This document shows, piece after piece, positions 8,481-16,624 of a stretch of 64,000 nucleotides of DNA. Every line of letters starts with the position of its first letter. Position 1 is the stretch's first letter. The position numbers and the translations under genes are program-made. The notes below the pieces were generated by a model, which worked only from the letters and a program-made list of their open reading frames with translations, did not search any database and had not been told where the DNA came from. Origin of the DNA: an uncultured Christensenellaceae bacterium (GTDB taxonomy: Bacteria > Bacillota > Clostridia > Christensenellales > Borkfalkiaceae); NCBI GenBank assembly GCA_910586675.1, contig CAJUJO010000001.1, forward strand, positions 1 to 64,000, read 5' to 3'.

Positions 8481-9643
8481 AAAGTTGTATCAGAATACCG
8501 AGAATTCTGCTCCCGCGGAAGGGCTATCGCAAGTGGTCGGTCATCGCATGCGATCAGTTCACTTCCGACAGGGCGTATTGGGAACGCGTCGCACGGAATA
8601 CGGGCGGCGCGCCTTCTTCACTCCGCTTTATTCTTCCCGAGGTCTACCTCGGCGAAGAGGACGAGGAGCGCATTCGCGACATTCACGCGAGCATGTATAC
8701 CGCGCTCGAGGATGAGTGGATGTATAAGCTCGACCGCGGCTTTGTCTTAACCGAGCGCACGACGACTTCGGGCACGCGCAGGGGGATCGTCGCTTGCATT
8801 GATTTGGAAGCGTACACCTGCGGGGCGGGGGAGAGTTCTCCTATCCGCTCCTCGGAAGAGGTGGTAAAGGATCGCCTTCCGCCGCGCGTGGCGCTTCGTC
8901 GGGGCGCAGTGTTGGAATTTCCGCACGCTATCGTATTTTACAGGGACAAAAAAGACAGGGCGATGCATTTTCTAGAAGAGGAGGAGCTTGAACGGCTTTA
9001 CGACTTCGACCTCATGGAGGGCGGCGGACATCTGACGGGATATTTTATTCCCGAAGATATCGCGGCGGAGATTATCCCCGATTTGCAGGGAAAGGGGGAG
9101 CCGAGCTTTGCGGTTGCCGACGGAAACCATTCCGTTGCGGCGGCAAAGGCTTATTGGGAGGAAATCAAGGCGGATATGCCCGAACGGGAGAGCCGCAGCC
9201 ATCCCGCGCGCTTCATGCTCGTCGAGTTGGTGAACATATACGACAAGGCGGTGATTTTCCATCCCATTCACAGACTGGTAAAAGAGGTCGATTCCGCAGC
9301 ATTCTGCGATTGGTTCATGAAGGAGCTTCCTTGCCGGAGAGAGGGGAATCTGCTCTTCCCCGCGCTTCCCGCTTCTCCCGAAACGGTGGAACGGGTAGAC
9401 GGAGCAATTGAAGCGTTCATGCGCGCGAATACGGGGAAAGTCGATTACATTCACGGCGACAAAGAAATCGCGGAATTTTCGCGCGCGGACAACTGCGCGG
9501 GAATCGCGCTCGAAGTCATTGACAAGGACGAATTTTTCGCCTATCTGAAAGGCGGGAAAAATCTTCCCAAAAAGACCTTTTCCATCGGAGAAGGCGCCGA
9601 GAAACGCTACTACACGGAGGGGCGGGAAATCAGTTATGATTAA
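8477..9643 (+). CDS. DUF1015 family protein
   Basis: 388 residues with the DUF1015 signatures: an N-terminal stretch reading KWSVIACDQFTSD, a central AVADGNHSVAAAKAYWEE and a HPIHRLV segment. The family is widespread and often annotated as HTH or SpoOJ-like, but no biochemical function is established. It overlaps the membrane peptide by 4 nt and the aspartokinase by 8 nt, so it belongs to the cdaA operon. Confidence 0.85.
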   Translation: MKSCIRIPRILLPRKGYRKWSVIACDQFTSDRAYWERVARNTGGAPSSLRFILPEVYLGEEDEERIRDIHASMYTALEDEWMYKLDRGFVLTERTTTSGTRRGIVACIDLEAYTCGAGESSPIRSSEEVVKDRLPPRVALRRGAVLEFPHAIVFYRDKKDRAMHFLEEEELERLYDFDLMEGGGHLTGYFIPEDIAAEIIPDLQGKGEPSFAVADGNHSVAAAKAYWEEIKADMPERESRSHPARFMLVELVNIYDKAVIFHPIHRLVKEVDSAAFCDWFMKELPCRREGNLLFPALPASPETVERVDGAIEAFMRANTGKVDYIHGDKEIAEFSRADNCAGIALEVIDKDEFFAYLKGGKNLPKKTFSIGEGAEKRYYTEGREISYD

Positions 9644-10982
9644 AGTTTGCAAGTTCGGCGGCACGTCCATGGCGGACGGGATCAATATGAAGCGCGTTGC
9701 GGATATTATCGCAGCAGATAAGGCGCGCCGCTTCGTCGTCGTATCCGCGCCCGGAAAGCGGTTCGGCGGCGATACCAAAATCACCGATCTGCTCTATCGG
9801 ACGCATACCGACGTTAAGGAGACGGGGCATTGCGGCGAAGCCTTTCAAAAGGTGTGCGAACGGTTTTGCGGCATTGTTTCCGAATTGGGGCTTTCCCTCG
9901 ATATGCAAACGATCTTGGATGACGCGCGCAGAGAAATCGAAGAGGAGAAGAGCGAGGACTTTACCGCATCCCGCGGGGAGTACCTTTCCGCCCGCGTGAT
10001 GGCAGCGCTCCTCGGGTTCGAGTTCGTGGACGCGCGCGCCGTCGTGAAATTCGGCGAAAACGGAAATCTGGACGGGGAGCTCACCTTCCGCCTTACCGCG
10101 GAAGCGCTCAAAGGCAAGCGCTGCGCCGTCGTTTCCGGCTTTTACGGAGAGGACCGTAAGGGGAAGGTTAAAACCTTTTCCCGCGGCGGGAGCGACGTTT
10201 CGGGCGCTATCGTCGCGCGCGCGGTGGGGGCGGACTGCTACGAGAACTGGACGGACGTAAGCGGTTTTCTCGCCTGCGATCCGCGCATCGTGGAAAACCC
10301 CGAAAATATCCGCATGCTGTCTTACAAAGAGCTGCGCGAACTCTCCTATATGGGCGCGAACGTTTTGCACAGCGAGTCTATTTTCCCCGTGCGCGAAGCC
10401 GATATTCCCATCAGGATCAAGAATACCTTCCGCCCCGAGGACGAGGGAACGGATATCGTACCTACGGCGAAATACCGCTTCGGCGGGCGCGTCGTTACGG
10501 GAATTGCCGGCAAGAAGGATTTTACCGTCATCTTTGTGGAAAAGTCGATGATGAACTCGGAAATCGGGTTTGCACATAAGGTGCTCGGCGTGCTGGAACG
10601 GCACGGAATTTCCTTCGAGCATATGCCTTCGGGTATCGATACGATGTCTTTTGTCATCGACAGCGCGCTTTTGAAAAACGGCGTGCTGGAAATCATAACC
10701 AAGGAAATCGAGCAGGCGGTTAATCCCGACGTCGTGCGCGTGTTCGACGATATATCCCTCATCGCGGTGGTGGGGCACGGAATGAGCAGGAGCGTGGGTA
10801 CAAGCGCGCGGCTGTTCGATGCCATCGCGCGGGCGGGCGTAAACGTAAGAATGATCGATCAGGGCTCTTCCGAGCTGAACATCATCGTCGGCGTGGATAA
10901 CGAAAATTATGAACGCGCCATCCGTGCCGTGTACGAAGAATTTTTTACGAAAAAGACGGCTGACTTCGGGTATCAGGCGTAA
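9636..10982 (+). CDS. lysC: Aspartate kinase
   Basis: 448 residues, monofunctional. It phosphorylates aspartate as the first step to lysine, threonine and methionine. The N-terminal kinase motif KFGGTSMADG is intact, followed by the amino-acid kinase core (FSRGGSDVSGAIVA) and two C-terminal ACT domains (from about residue 300, e.g. VGHGMSRSVGTSARLFDAIARAGVNV) that usually bind lysine or threonine as feedback effectors. It starts inside the last codons of DUF1015 (8-nt overlap) and ends the operon, followed by a hairpin at 11032-11076. Which amino acid regulates it cannot be told from the sequence. Confidence 0.9.
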   Translation: MIKVCKFGGTSMADGINMKRVADIIAADKARRFVVVSAPGKRFGGDTKITDLLYRTHTDVKETGHCGEAFQKVCERFCGIVSELGLSLDMQTILDDARREIEEEKSEDFTASRGEYLSARVMAALLGFEFVDARAVVKFGENGNLDGELTFRLTAEALKGKRCAVVSGFYGEDRKGKVKTFSRGGSDVSGAIVARAVGADCYENWTDVSGFLACDPRIVENPENIRMLSYKELRELSYMGANVLHSESIFPVREADIPIRIKNTFRPEDEGTDIVPTAKYRFGGRVVTGIAGKKDFTVIFVEKSMMNSEIGFAHKVLGVLERHGISFEHMPSGIDTMSFVIDSALLKNGVLEIITKEIEQAVNPDVVRVFDDISLIAVVGHGMSRSVGTSARLFDAIARAGVNVRMIDQGSSELNIIVGVDNENYERAIRAVYEEFFTKKTADFGYQA

Positions 10983-11031
10983 AAAATGCAAATCAAAGGG
11001 TATCTGTTATAAAGATTTCCGTGGAAAACAA

Positions 11032-11076
11032 ATAGCGCACTGCTTCATTACGAAGTAGTGCGTTATACTTTTTTCA
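11032..11076. terminator. Rho-independent terminator after aspartokinase
   Basis: An inverted repeat pairs AGCGCACTGCTTC with GAAGTAGTGCGTT around a short loop, followed by a T-rich tract. The reverse strand also has T-rich sequence after the stem, so it may serve the convergent minus-strand hydrolase gene as well. Confidence 0.7.
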
Positions 11077-11169
11077 AATCCAGAAGGTCAAATTGAAATT
11101 TAGACTTGCATTTTTTTTCACAATGAGGTAGGCGCTTTTTGACTTTATGAAATACACCGTAACTATTTT

Positions 11170-11931
11170 TTATAGCAGAACCGACCAATCTCCGTAATCG
11201 AATTTGCCCGCGCCGTGCTTTAATTTTCTTTGTATTTTTAATATGCGAAAAGCGTCCCGCATGCGAACGGCGATTTCCGGTTTTATATCGAGGGAATGGT
11301 GTGCGGGAAACAGCCGTTTTGCGGGTAGCGCGGAAACCGCTTCCAGCGAACGGAGATAGGCTTCGGGATCGGTGGAAGGGTAGTAAGCGAACAAAGTGCC
11401 CTTATAAATTAAATCGCCCGTGAAGAGATACCCCCGTTCCGCTTCCCAGAAACACATGTGCCCCGGTGAATGACCGGGCGTGTGCAATACGGTAATTTTT
11501 CTTCCCCCCAGGTCGATTGTTTCGTTGCCGCGTAAAATTTCGGTCGGCCTACCTTGAAAGATTTCGTAATCGTTTACGTCGAAGCCTTCGGGCAAATCGC
11601 AGCGTTCTTTGACCATTTCCCGAACGGTTTCGGCGGAAAGCGGAAATTTGCCGTTCAGCCACTCGAGCTCCGCTTCGTGCGCGTAGAATTCGGGGAAATA
11701 TTTATGCCCGCCGATATGATCCCAGTGGATATGCGTCGCAACCGCCGTAATCGGTTTTTCTGTAAGCGCTTTCACCGTTTTGAAAATATCGCAAATACCG
11801 AGCCCCGTATCGATCAGAAGGCAGCGCTGTTTGCCTTCCAGCAAGTAGCAGTGCGTCTCTTCCCAATGGCGGTATTCGCTAATAACGTGCGTATTGTCGT
11901 CGATTTTTTCGACGGTAAACCAGTCGTTCAT
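11170..11931 (-). CDS. Metallo-beta-lactamase-fold hydrolase
   Basis: 253 residues. The zinc-binding signature THIHWDHIGGH is intact, with the later ligands in HTPGHSPGHMCF, TGDLIYKG and FPAHHSLD, so an active binuclear metal hydrolase of the glyoxalase II/MBL type is expected. The substrate is unknown. A longer frame exists, but the ATG at 11931 is preferred because it overlaps the stop of the upstream nucleotidyltransferase (ATGA). The two genes form a small operon. Confidence 0.85.
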   Translation of the reverse strand: MNDWFTVEKIDDNTHVISEYRHWEETHCYLLEGKQRCLLIDTGLGICDIFKTVKALTEKPITAVATHIHWDHIGGHKYFPEFYAHEAELEWLNGKFPLSAETVREMVKERCDLPEGFDVNDYEIFQGRPTEILRGNETIDLGGRKITVLHTPGHSPGHMCFWEAERGYLFTGDLIYKGTLFAYYPSTDPEAYLRSLEAVSALPAKRLFPAHHSLDIKPEIAVRMRDAFRILKIQRKLKHGAGKFDYGDWSVLL

Positions 11932-12590
11932 TGTTTGAATTCCCCCAACGCTTCCTTTGCCCATTCGAGCAGATTGCTCGTCGCCGCGTCGAGGTCGGAG
12001 ACGTCGCCTCTTTTTAATGTGCGCGCAGTTTCAAGAATACGTTTTTCGCGCGGCGCTGCCGCCGAGAGGAGCTCCGCCGTCCTTCTGTAATATATCCCCG
12101 TGCGTGCAAACGCAGCGGCTTGTATGGCGAATACGGCGGATTTGTAGGCAGCGCGCACAACTTCCTCGCTCTGTTCATGGAGAAAATTATGAACGCAGGC
12201 GTGGTAAACATTGCCCGCGCCCGTCCGAACGGCGCGCGCTACGGCGGCGCCGTCTATTTTTCCGAGGATAAAATCGAGCGTGCCGAATACAGGCACGGTA
12301 TCGTAATAGAAGTGAAACAGATCGGAAGATTCCCATACGAGCAGTTCTTCCCTTCCCGCAATAAAACCGCAGATAAGGTCCCTGCAAGGTAATTGATCGA
12401 GCGTGTCCCGATAGATATTCAAGTCGCTTTTTTCCAGTTTATCGAGAATCAAAACGACGTCGATGTCGCTTCTCTCCGTCGCTTCGCCGCGCGCGAAGCT
12501 GCCCTGCAATCCCAAAAAGCAAACGCGCCCGCCGAAGGCGCGTTTTACTTGCTCCGTATAAATTTTCAGCCATTCCGCAATGTCCGTCAT
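11928..12590 (-). CDS. Nucleotidyltransferase-domain protein
   Basis: 220 residues. The N-terminal pol-beta-type nucleotidyltransferase motif is clear: GLQGSFARGEATERSDIDVVLIL, i.e. GS followed by SDID with both metal-binding aspartates. The C-terminal half is helical, as in HEPN/kanamycin-transferase-like and DUF4037-like proteins. The acceptor substrate is unknown. Together with the overlapping hydrolase gene it resembles small-molecule modification modules, but no specific role follows from the sequence. Confidence 0.75.
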   Translation of the reverse strand: MTDIAEWLKIYTEQVKRAFGGRVCFLGLQGSFARGEATERSDIDVVLILDKLEKSDLNIYRDTLDQLPCRDLICGFIAGREELLVWESSDLFHFYYDTVPVFGTLDFILGKIDGAAVARAVRTGAGNVYHACVHNFLHEQSEEVVRAAYKSAVFAIQAAAFARTGIYYRRTAELLSAAAPREKRILETARTLKRGDVSDLDAATSNLLEWAKEALGEFKQ

Positions 12591-12613
12591 ATGATTCCCC
12601 GCCTGTAATTTTA

Positions 12614-12641
12614 TAAATAAAAACGGCGGGGATTCCCCGCC
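12614..12641 (-). terminator. Terminator of the rpsF-ssb-rpsR operon
   Basis: Perfect 8-bp stem CGGCGGGG/CCCCGCCG with a 3-nt loop at 12623-12641. Read on the minus strand it is followed by TTTTTATTTAT. It lies directly downstream of rpsR. Confidence 0.85.
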
Positions 12642-12647
12642 GATATT

Positions 12648-12968
12648 TTATTCCGCTTTGAAGGGAAGAAGAGCCGCGACTCTCGCGCGCTTGATTGCGC
12701 TTGCAAGCTCTCTCTGGTGTTTCGCGCAAGTGCCCGTCATTCTGCGGGGCAGGATTTTGCCGCCTTCCGCAACAAACTTTTTGAGCTTTGCGACGTCCTT
12801 ATAGTCGATCTTTTCCGTCTTTTCCTGGCAGAAAAGGCAAACCTTTCTGTAAGATTTTTTGTAGTTCTTCTTCGCAGGCCTTTCTTTGTTTTCTTTTACT
12901 TCTTTATTTTCCGTATTTTCGGTGTTTTCCGTTACCTCTGCGGCAACTTCCTGAACTGTCTCTTCCAT
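12648..12968 (-). CDS. rpsR: Small ribosomal subunit protein bS18
   Basis: 106 residues. The core from about residue 38 is standard bS18 of the zinc-binding type (VCLFCQE, IDYKDVAKLKKFV, GGKILPRRMTGTCAKHQREL). Before it is an acidic, Glu/Thr/Asn-rich low-complexity extension of about 35 residues (repeated TENTEN), longer than the usual few-residue tail. Third gene of rpsF-ssb-rpsR, followed by a strong terminator. S18 binds S6 in the 30S platform. Confidence 0.95.
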   Translation of the reverse strand: MEETVQEVAAEVTENTENTENKEVKENKERPAKKNYKKSYRKVCLFCQEKTEKIDYKDVAKLKKFVAEGGKILPRRMTGTCAKHQRELASAIKRARVAALLPFKAE

Positions 12969-12992
12969 GATAGTCTCCTTATTTTCTTATAA

Positions 12993-13418
12993 TCAGAAGG
13001 GAATGTCTCCGTCGTCGTCGAACGATTGAAGCGTGGGCTTCTTCTTTGCGGGCGCGGAGGAGGGGGCGGGGGCATCGTAAAAATCGTCGCCCGAGCCGGA
13101 GCTCTTCGCGGTGAGGAATTCGATGTCTTGCGCGATCACGTCCACCGCCGTGCGCTTTACGCCCTGGTTGTCCTCATAGTTGCGGATCTGAACGCTGCCC
13201 GAAACGGCGACCTTGTGTCCTTTTTTGGTATAGCGCGCAACGGTGTCCGCCAAACCGCGCCAAGCCGTTACGTTAAAGAAATCGGTCTGCCGTTCGCCGT
13301 CTGCGGAAGTATAGTTCCTGTTTACGGCAATTGCGAAATGGCATACGCTTACCCCGCCCGAGGTTTCGGTAAGCTCGGGGTCGCGCGTTAAATTCCCGAT
13401 TAAAAATACCTTGTTCAT
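12993..13418 (-). CDS. ssb: Single-stranded DNA-binding protein
   Basis: 141 residues. An N-terminal OB fold (MNKVFLIGNLTRDPEL, VCHFAIAVNR, FFNVTAWRGLADTVARY, GHKVAVSGSVQIRNYE) is followed by a disordered linker and the acidic C-terminal tip DDDGDIPF that recruits repair and replication partners. It lies between rpsF and rpsR as in most bacteria. Confidence 0.95.
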   Translation of the reverse strand: MNKVFLIGNLTRDPELTETSGGVSVCHFAIAVNRNYTSADGERQTDFFNVTAWRGLADTVARYTKKGHKVAVSGSVQIRNYEDNQGVKRTAVDVIAQDIEFLTAKSSGSGDDFYDAPAPSSAPAKKKPTLQSFDDDGDIPF

Positions 13419-13430
13419 GTGTTCCTCTCT

Positions 13431-13715
13431 TTACGCAACTTTTGTGATCATGCGTCTCAATACGTCGCCCGAAAGCCCCGCAACGCGGTCGAGTTCGGCA
13501 ACGACAGCTCCGTCTGCAACGAAGGTCATGAGCGCGAAGAAAGCGTCCGCCTTGTAACGAATGGGGTAAGCCGTCTTTTTAACGCCCCACTTGTCGGTCG
13601 CTTCTACGTTTCCGCCCATGGAAGTTACGATGTCCGCGTATTTTTTGAGTTCCGCTTCTCTCGCTTCTTCCGTCATCTCGCTGTTCAAAAGAATGAGCAT
13701 TTCGTACTTTTGCAT
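13431..13715 (-). CDS. rpsF: Small ribosomal subunit protein bS6
   Basis: 94 residues from the start chosen here (MQKYEML). That ATG is preceded at the right distance by GGGAGGTG and matches the family N-terminus; the longer in-frame upstream start is rejected. Motifs WGVKKTAYPIRYK and DVLRRMIT are typical of bS6. First gene of rpsF-ssb-rpsR, with its own promoter and a structured leader. Confidence 0.95.
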   Translation of the reverse strand: MQKYEMLILLNSEMTEEAREAELKKYADIVTSMGGNVEATDKWGVKKTAYPIRYKADAFFALMTFVADGAVVAELDRVAGLSGDVLRRMITKVA

Positions 13716-13739
13716 TTTTTTCACCTCCCGGTCTATTCG

Positions 13740-13786
13740 GCATACCATATCGGCATGCAAGGTTGTAAGCGGATTTTTTCCGCTTA
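13740..13786 (-). promoter_or_regulatory. Structured leader of rpsF, candidate S6:S18 autoregulatory element
   Basis: The transcript between the promoter and the rpsF RBS can form two hairpins: AAGCGGA/TCCGCTT with an A-rich loop, then GCATGCC/GGTATGC around GATAT. Many bacteria carry an S6:S18-binding leader at this place. The match to that motif here is only by position and presence of stems. Confidence 0.4.
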
Positions 13787-13793
13787 TTTTACT

Positions 13794-13822
13794 ATTTTAC
13801 AATAATTTCCCTATTAAGTCAA
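13794..13822 (-). promoter_or_regulatory. Sigma-A promoter of rpsF-ssb-rpsR
   Basis: On the minus strand, TTGACT (13822-13817), 17-bp spacer, TAAAAT (13799-13794). Confidence 0.8.
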
Positions 13823-13869
13823 CGCCTTTTTCCGTCCATTTCAAAAATATTTACCTTTTACCGTTAAAT

Positions 13870-16218
13870 TTATGCCCCCCTGCCCGAAAGCTTCTGCACC
13901 GCTTCGATCGTCTGCACAATGGTAAGCTGGTTGAGATTCTGTACTGCGGTTCCGTCCGAAAGCGTGATGGGTACGAGAAATTTAACAAAGGGATTGGTTT
14001 CCAGCGTACGGTGAAAGTAAAGCTCCCACAGGGCGGTGGCGGTAACGCGCGCCGTCGTCGTACCGACGAGGCTGCTCATATCCAGCACGTTCGTGTCCGT
14101 CTTATATTCTATCGATCCGTCCGCTTTCTCTTCGGTGAGGAGCAGGAACCAAACGCCCGTCAGAAAGCGGTCGAGCCGGACGATTGCGCCGCCCTTTTCG
14201 TATTCGTAGCATTCGGTAACGTCCTCTTCGCCGTAAACAGCGGTATATTCGTTTACTCCGTCCTCGGGAACGTAGTATTGCAGGCAGGCCTGCCGCTCCG
14301 TCTTGATAAAGTATTCGTCTTCGCCGCGGCGGAGATAAACCTTAACGGGGTTGCCGTCTTTGTCCTGCACGGTTCCCGATTCGGTTACGGTGAAAACGAC
14401 TTCCGCGCCGTCTGCGCCCGTATAGAAATAGCTGACCGCGACGCGTTCCAAATCGACGCGCGATTTTCCGTTCCGATAGTAGAAGCCGAGACCGTCTTCG
14501 TAAATGCGGAAGGTCTGCAAGGAAGCGCCGCTTTCCGTTTCGACGGTCATGGTGATCGTGTAAAAGTTTTCTCCCGTCTCGGGGTCGGTATCCGTGCCGA
14601 TCGAAGCGCCCGCGGGCAGTTCGTCCAGCCCGTTCGTTTCGTAATTGACGATTTGGAATTTATATTGCGGAACGACCGTCTGTTCCGTTTCGGCATAGTA
14701 GCGCGGGACTCCCGCCGTCGTTTCCTTGCGAATGGAAATGGTTTCGGGAAGAAGGGTATACGCGCCGCCCTCCTCGTGCGTAAAAAAGCCTTTGAGGGCG
14801 CGCACGTCGGAACCGTTTATTGTGTAGTACGTTTTCACGGCGGAAGGGTCTGCAATCGCCTGCGGGCGTTTGTCCGTGCCCGCAGCGTTGTACGATTCCT
14901 CCGTGTAGTGCGCCGCGTAATCGGCATACATGTCGAGGTAGGTTACGCCGCCGTTGATTTCCATGTAAGAGAAAATCTCCGCGCCGAACACCTGTTCCAC
15001 GGTGAGTGTCTTCAAATCTTCGGAAAGGGTGCCGATGGAGCTGTCTTTCAGGGGTTTTAACAGTTTATTCGATTCGATTGCCGTTTCGCCGAGAATATCG
15101 CCGAGACGGAGTTTGTCGATTTTTGTATGGAAGTCGCCGAGGGTAACGTTTTTGAGCGATTGCAGAATCATGGGAGAATCTTCGTCGATTATAAGCAGGT
15201 CGCTCAAAAGGAGGGTATCCATTTTGGTTTGGTCGGTCAAATCTTTAATGCGCCATTCGCCGATGGCGTTCATAAGGGCGGAGGTGTTGTTTTCCATGCC
15301 GATGACCTGTTTGAGCTTGAGCCGTTCGATGCGCCCCGACTGCGAAAGCTCTTCGACCGTCCAGTCTTGGATAGCCTTTAAGAATTCGGGCGAGCTTTCG
15401 CCCACTTCCAGAATGTCGGACACGGCGAGCCCGCCGATAAACGAGGTGTCGCTCGTGAGCGTCTCGATTGTCGTCGCGCCCCTGCCCGTTTCGGTGGGCG
15501 TAATCGCCATTGTTTCTGGGTCTACCGTGTAATCTTCGCCTTCCTGTCCGTAGCAGATCGCCTTTATAAGGCTACTCGAATTGCCGTCCACTTTAAGCGC
15601 CTTTCCGAGCTCCGTTTTGAGAAGAACCTCGTTCTGCATGTATGCGCCGAACTCGGAAAAGGGGACGTTCATGAACTCGTTTACGTCGATCTGAATGCCC
15701 AGCGTTTCCAACTGTTGGGTTACGGAGCCGAGCATGTTTTCCACGACGGGGGTGTATTTTCCGATTTTGCCCAAGCTGTCCAGTCCGGAAGAGAGGTCGT
15801 TGATAAATTCTCCGCCGATTTCCGCGAGCGACTTTTCCGCGTAGTCTTCCTTGATGAGCGAGGCGTAGTTTTCGCCGAGAATGCTCTTTGCGGAAAACTT
15901 GGTGAGCGCGAAATAGCCGCCGCCCACGAGCCCGCCGAGCGCCGCCAAAAGCCCCAGAAAGAAGGCGAGACATACGGCGATGATATTCCAGAGGAAGCTC
16001 CGCCCTTCGCGCTTTTTGCGCGGGGCGATGGCGCCGTTTGCGACGAGCTGCGCTTCCAGCGCGTCCTGCCGCTCGTACAGATCTTTCCTGTAAGCCTTGC
16101 GTTCCTTTCTTGGCATCTTTTTCAATTCTTTTTCGGTGTACGGGCGGGGCGCGTTTCCGCTTTGCCGTCCGTCGTTTGCGTACGGAGCTTCGTCGTACCG
16201 GTTGTGTTTCTTTTTCAT
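13870..16218 (-). CDS. Membrane-anchored repeat protein of unknown function
   Basis: 782 residues, not recognised. A basic cytoplasmic N-terminus (about 1-73; KKMPRKERKAYRKDLYERQ) is followed by one long Gly/Ala-rich transmembrane segment (about 74-104) and a large extracytoplasmic part. Residues 264-411 contain four and a half tandem units of 34-36 residues, each opening with a pattern like LxLxDIL (LAVSDIL, LKLKQVI, LLLSDLL, LRLGDIL, LTVEQVF), then S/T-x-x-LxxAI and a TxxxL turn. The C-terminal 370 residues are strand-rich and Asp/Glu/Thr/Tyr-rich, like cell-surface domains. The gene stands alone between rpsF and the cupin gene. The charged cytoplasmic tail plus a surface domain suggests a cell-envelope role; nothing more can be said. 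Confidence 0.75.
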   Translation of the reverse strand: MKKKHNRYDEAPYANDGRQSGNAPRPYTEKELKKMPRKERKAYRKDLYERQDALEAQLVANGAIAPRKKREGRSFLWNIIAVCLAFFLGLLAALGGLVGGGYFALTKFSAKSILGENYASLIKEDYAEKSLAEIGGEFINDLSSGLDSLGKIGKYTPVVENMLGSVTQQLETLGIQIDVNEFMNVPFSEFGAYMQNEVLLKTELGKALKVDGNSSSLIKAICYGQEGEDYTVDPETMAITPTETGRGATTIETLTSDTSFIGGLAVSDILEVGESSPEFLKAIQDWTVEELSQSGRIERLKLKQVIGMENNTSALMNAIGEWRIKDLTDQTKMDTLLLSDLLIIDEDSPMILQSLKNVTLGDFHTKIDKLRLGDILGETAIESNKLLKPLKDSSIGTLSEDLKTLTVEQVFGAEIFSYMEINGGVTYLDMYADYAAHYTEESYNAAGTDKRPQAIADPSAVKTYYTINGSDVRALKGFFTHEEGGAYTLLPETISIRKETTAGVPRYYAETEQTVVPQYKFQIVNYETNGLDELPAGASIGTDTDPETGENFYTITMTVETESGASLQTFRIYEDGLGFYYRNGKSRVDLERVAVSYFYTGADGAEVVFTVTESGTVQDKDGNPVKVYLRRGEDEYFIKTERQACLQYYVPEDGVNEYTAVYGEEDVTECYEYEKGGAIVRLDRFLTGVWFLLLTEEKADGSIEYKTDTNVLDMSSLVGTTTARVTATALWELYFHRTLETNPFVKFLVPITLSDGTAVQNLNQLTIVQTIEAVQKLSGRGA

Positions 16219-16230
16219 ATTTCTCCTCGA

Positions 16231-16542
16231 TTACAGGCGCACGGCGATGAATTCGCACGCCCCGCTTAGTTCGTATTCTCCAATCGCTTCGGCGAGAAAA
16301 ATATCTCCCGCTGCAAAAGGCGTCTCTCCGCGCGACCATTTGACGAATCCGCCGCCCGAAAGTATTTTGATATAGTCTTTCGTTTCGGTAAAGAGTTTAT
16401 ACCTCTTGTCCGAGCAAACTTTCAACGCGCTTCCGCATACGCGCTTCTCCGCGCCCTGTACGCGTACGGGGGCGGAAAAATCCGCGTCCGCATAGTCGAA
16501 CGGAACGGCTTGCCTCGCTTCGATTTTCTGTAACATACCCAT
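16231..16542 (-). CDS. Small cupin-like protein
   Basis: 103 residues with a single beta-barrel pattern. The C-terminal half (YIKILSGGGFVKW, GETPFAAGDIFLAEAIGEYEL) resembles the mannose-6-phosphate isomerase/AraC-type cupin fold, but the usual metal-binding histidines are not evident. No ribosome binding site precedes either possible ATG (16542 or 16536). The promoter's -10 box ends only 6 nt before the first ATG, so the mRNA may be leaderless. Function unknown. Confidence 0.6.
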   Translation of the reverse strand: MGMLQKIEARQAVPFDYADADFSAPVRVQGAEKRVCGSALKVCSDKRYKLFTETKDYIKILSGGGFVKWSRGETPFAAGDIFLAEAIGEYELSGACEFIAVRL

Positions 16543-16548
16543 GGATAT

Positions 16549-16577
16549 ATTATATTACGGAATAGCGTAAAATGCAA
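16549..16577 (-). promoter_or_regulatory. Promoter abutting the cupin start codon (leaderless)
   Basis: On the minus strand TTGCAT (16577-16572), 17-bp spacer, TATAAT (16554-16549), then six bases and ATG at 16542. A normal +1 would fall on, or one base from, the A of the start codon. Confidence 0.65.
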
Positions 16578-16624
16578 GCAAAAACGGATAGGCAAGCCGA
16601 ATGCAAAAGACGGGGGCGGGGGCG

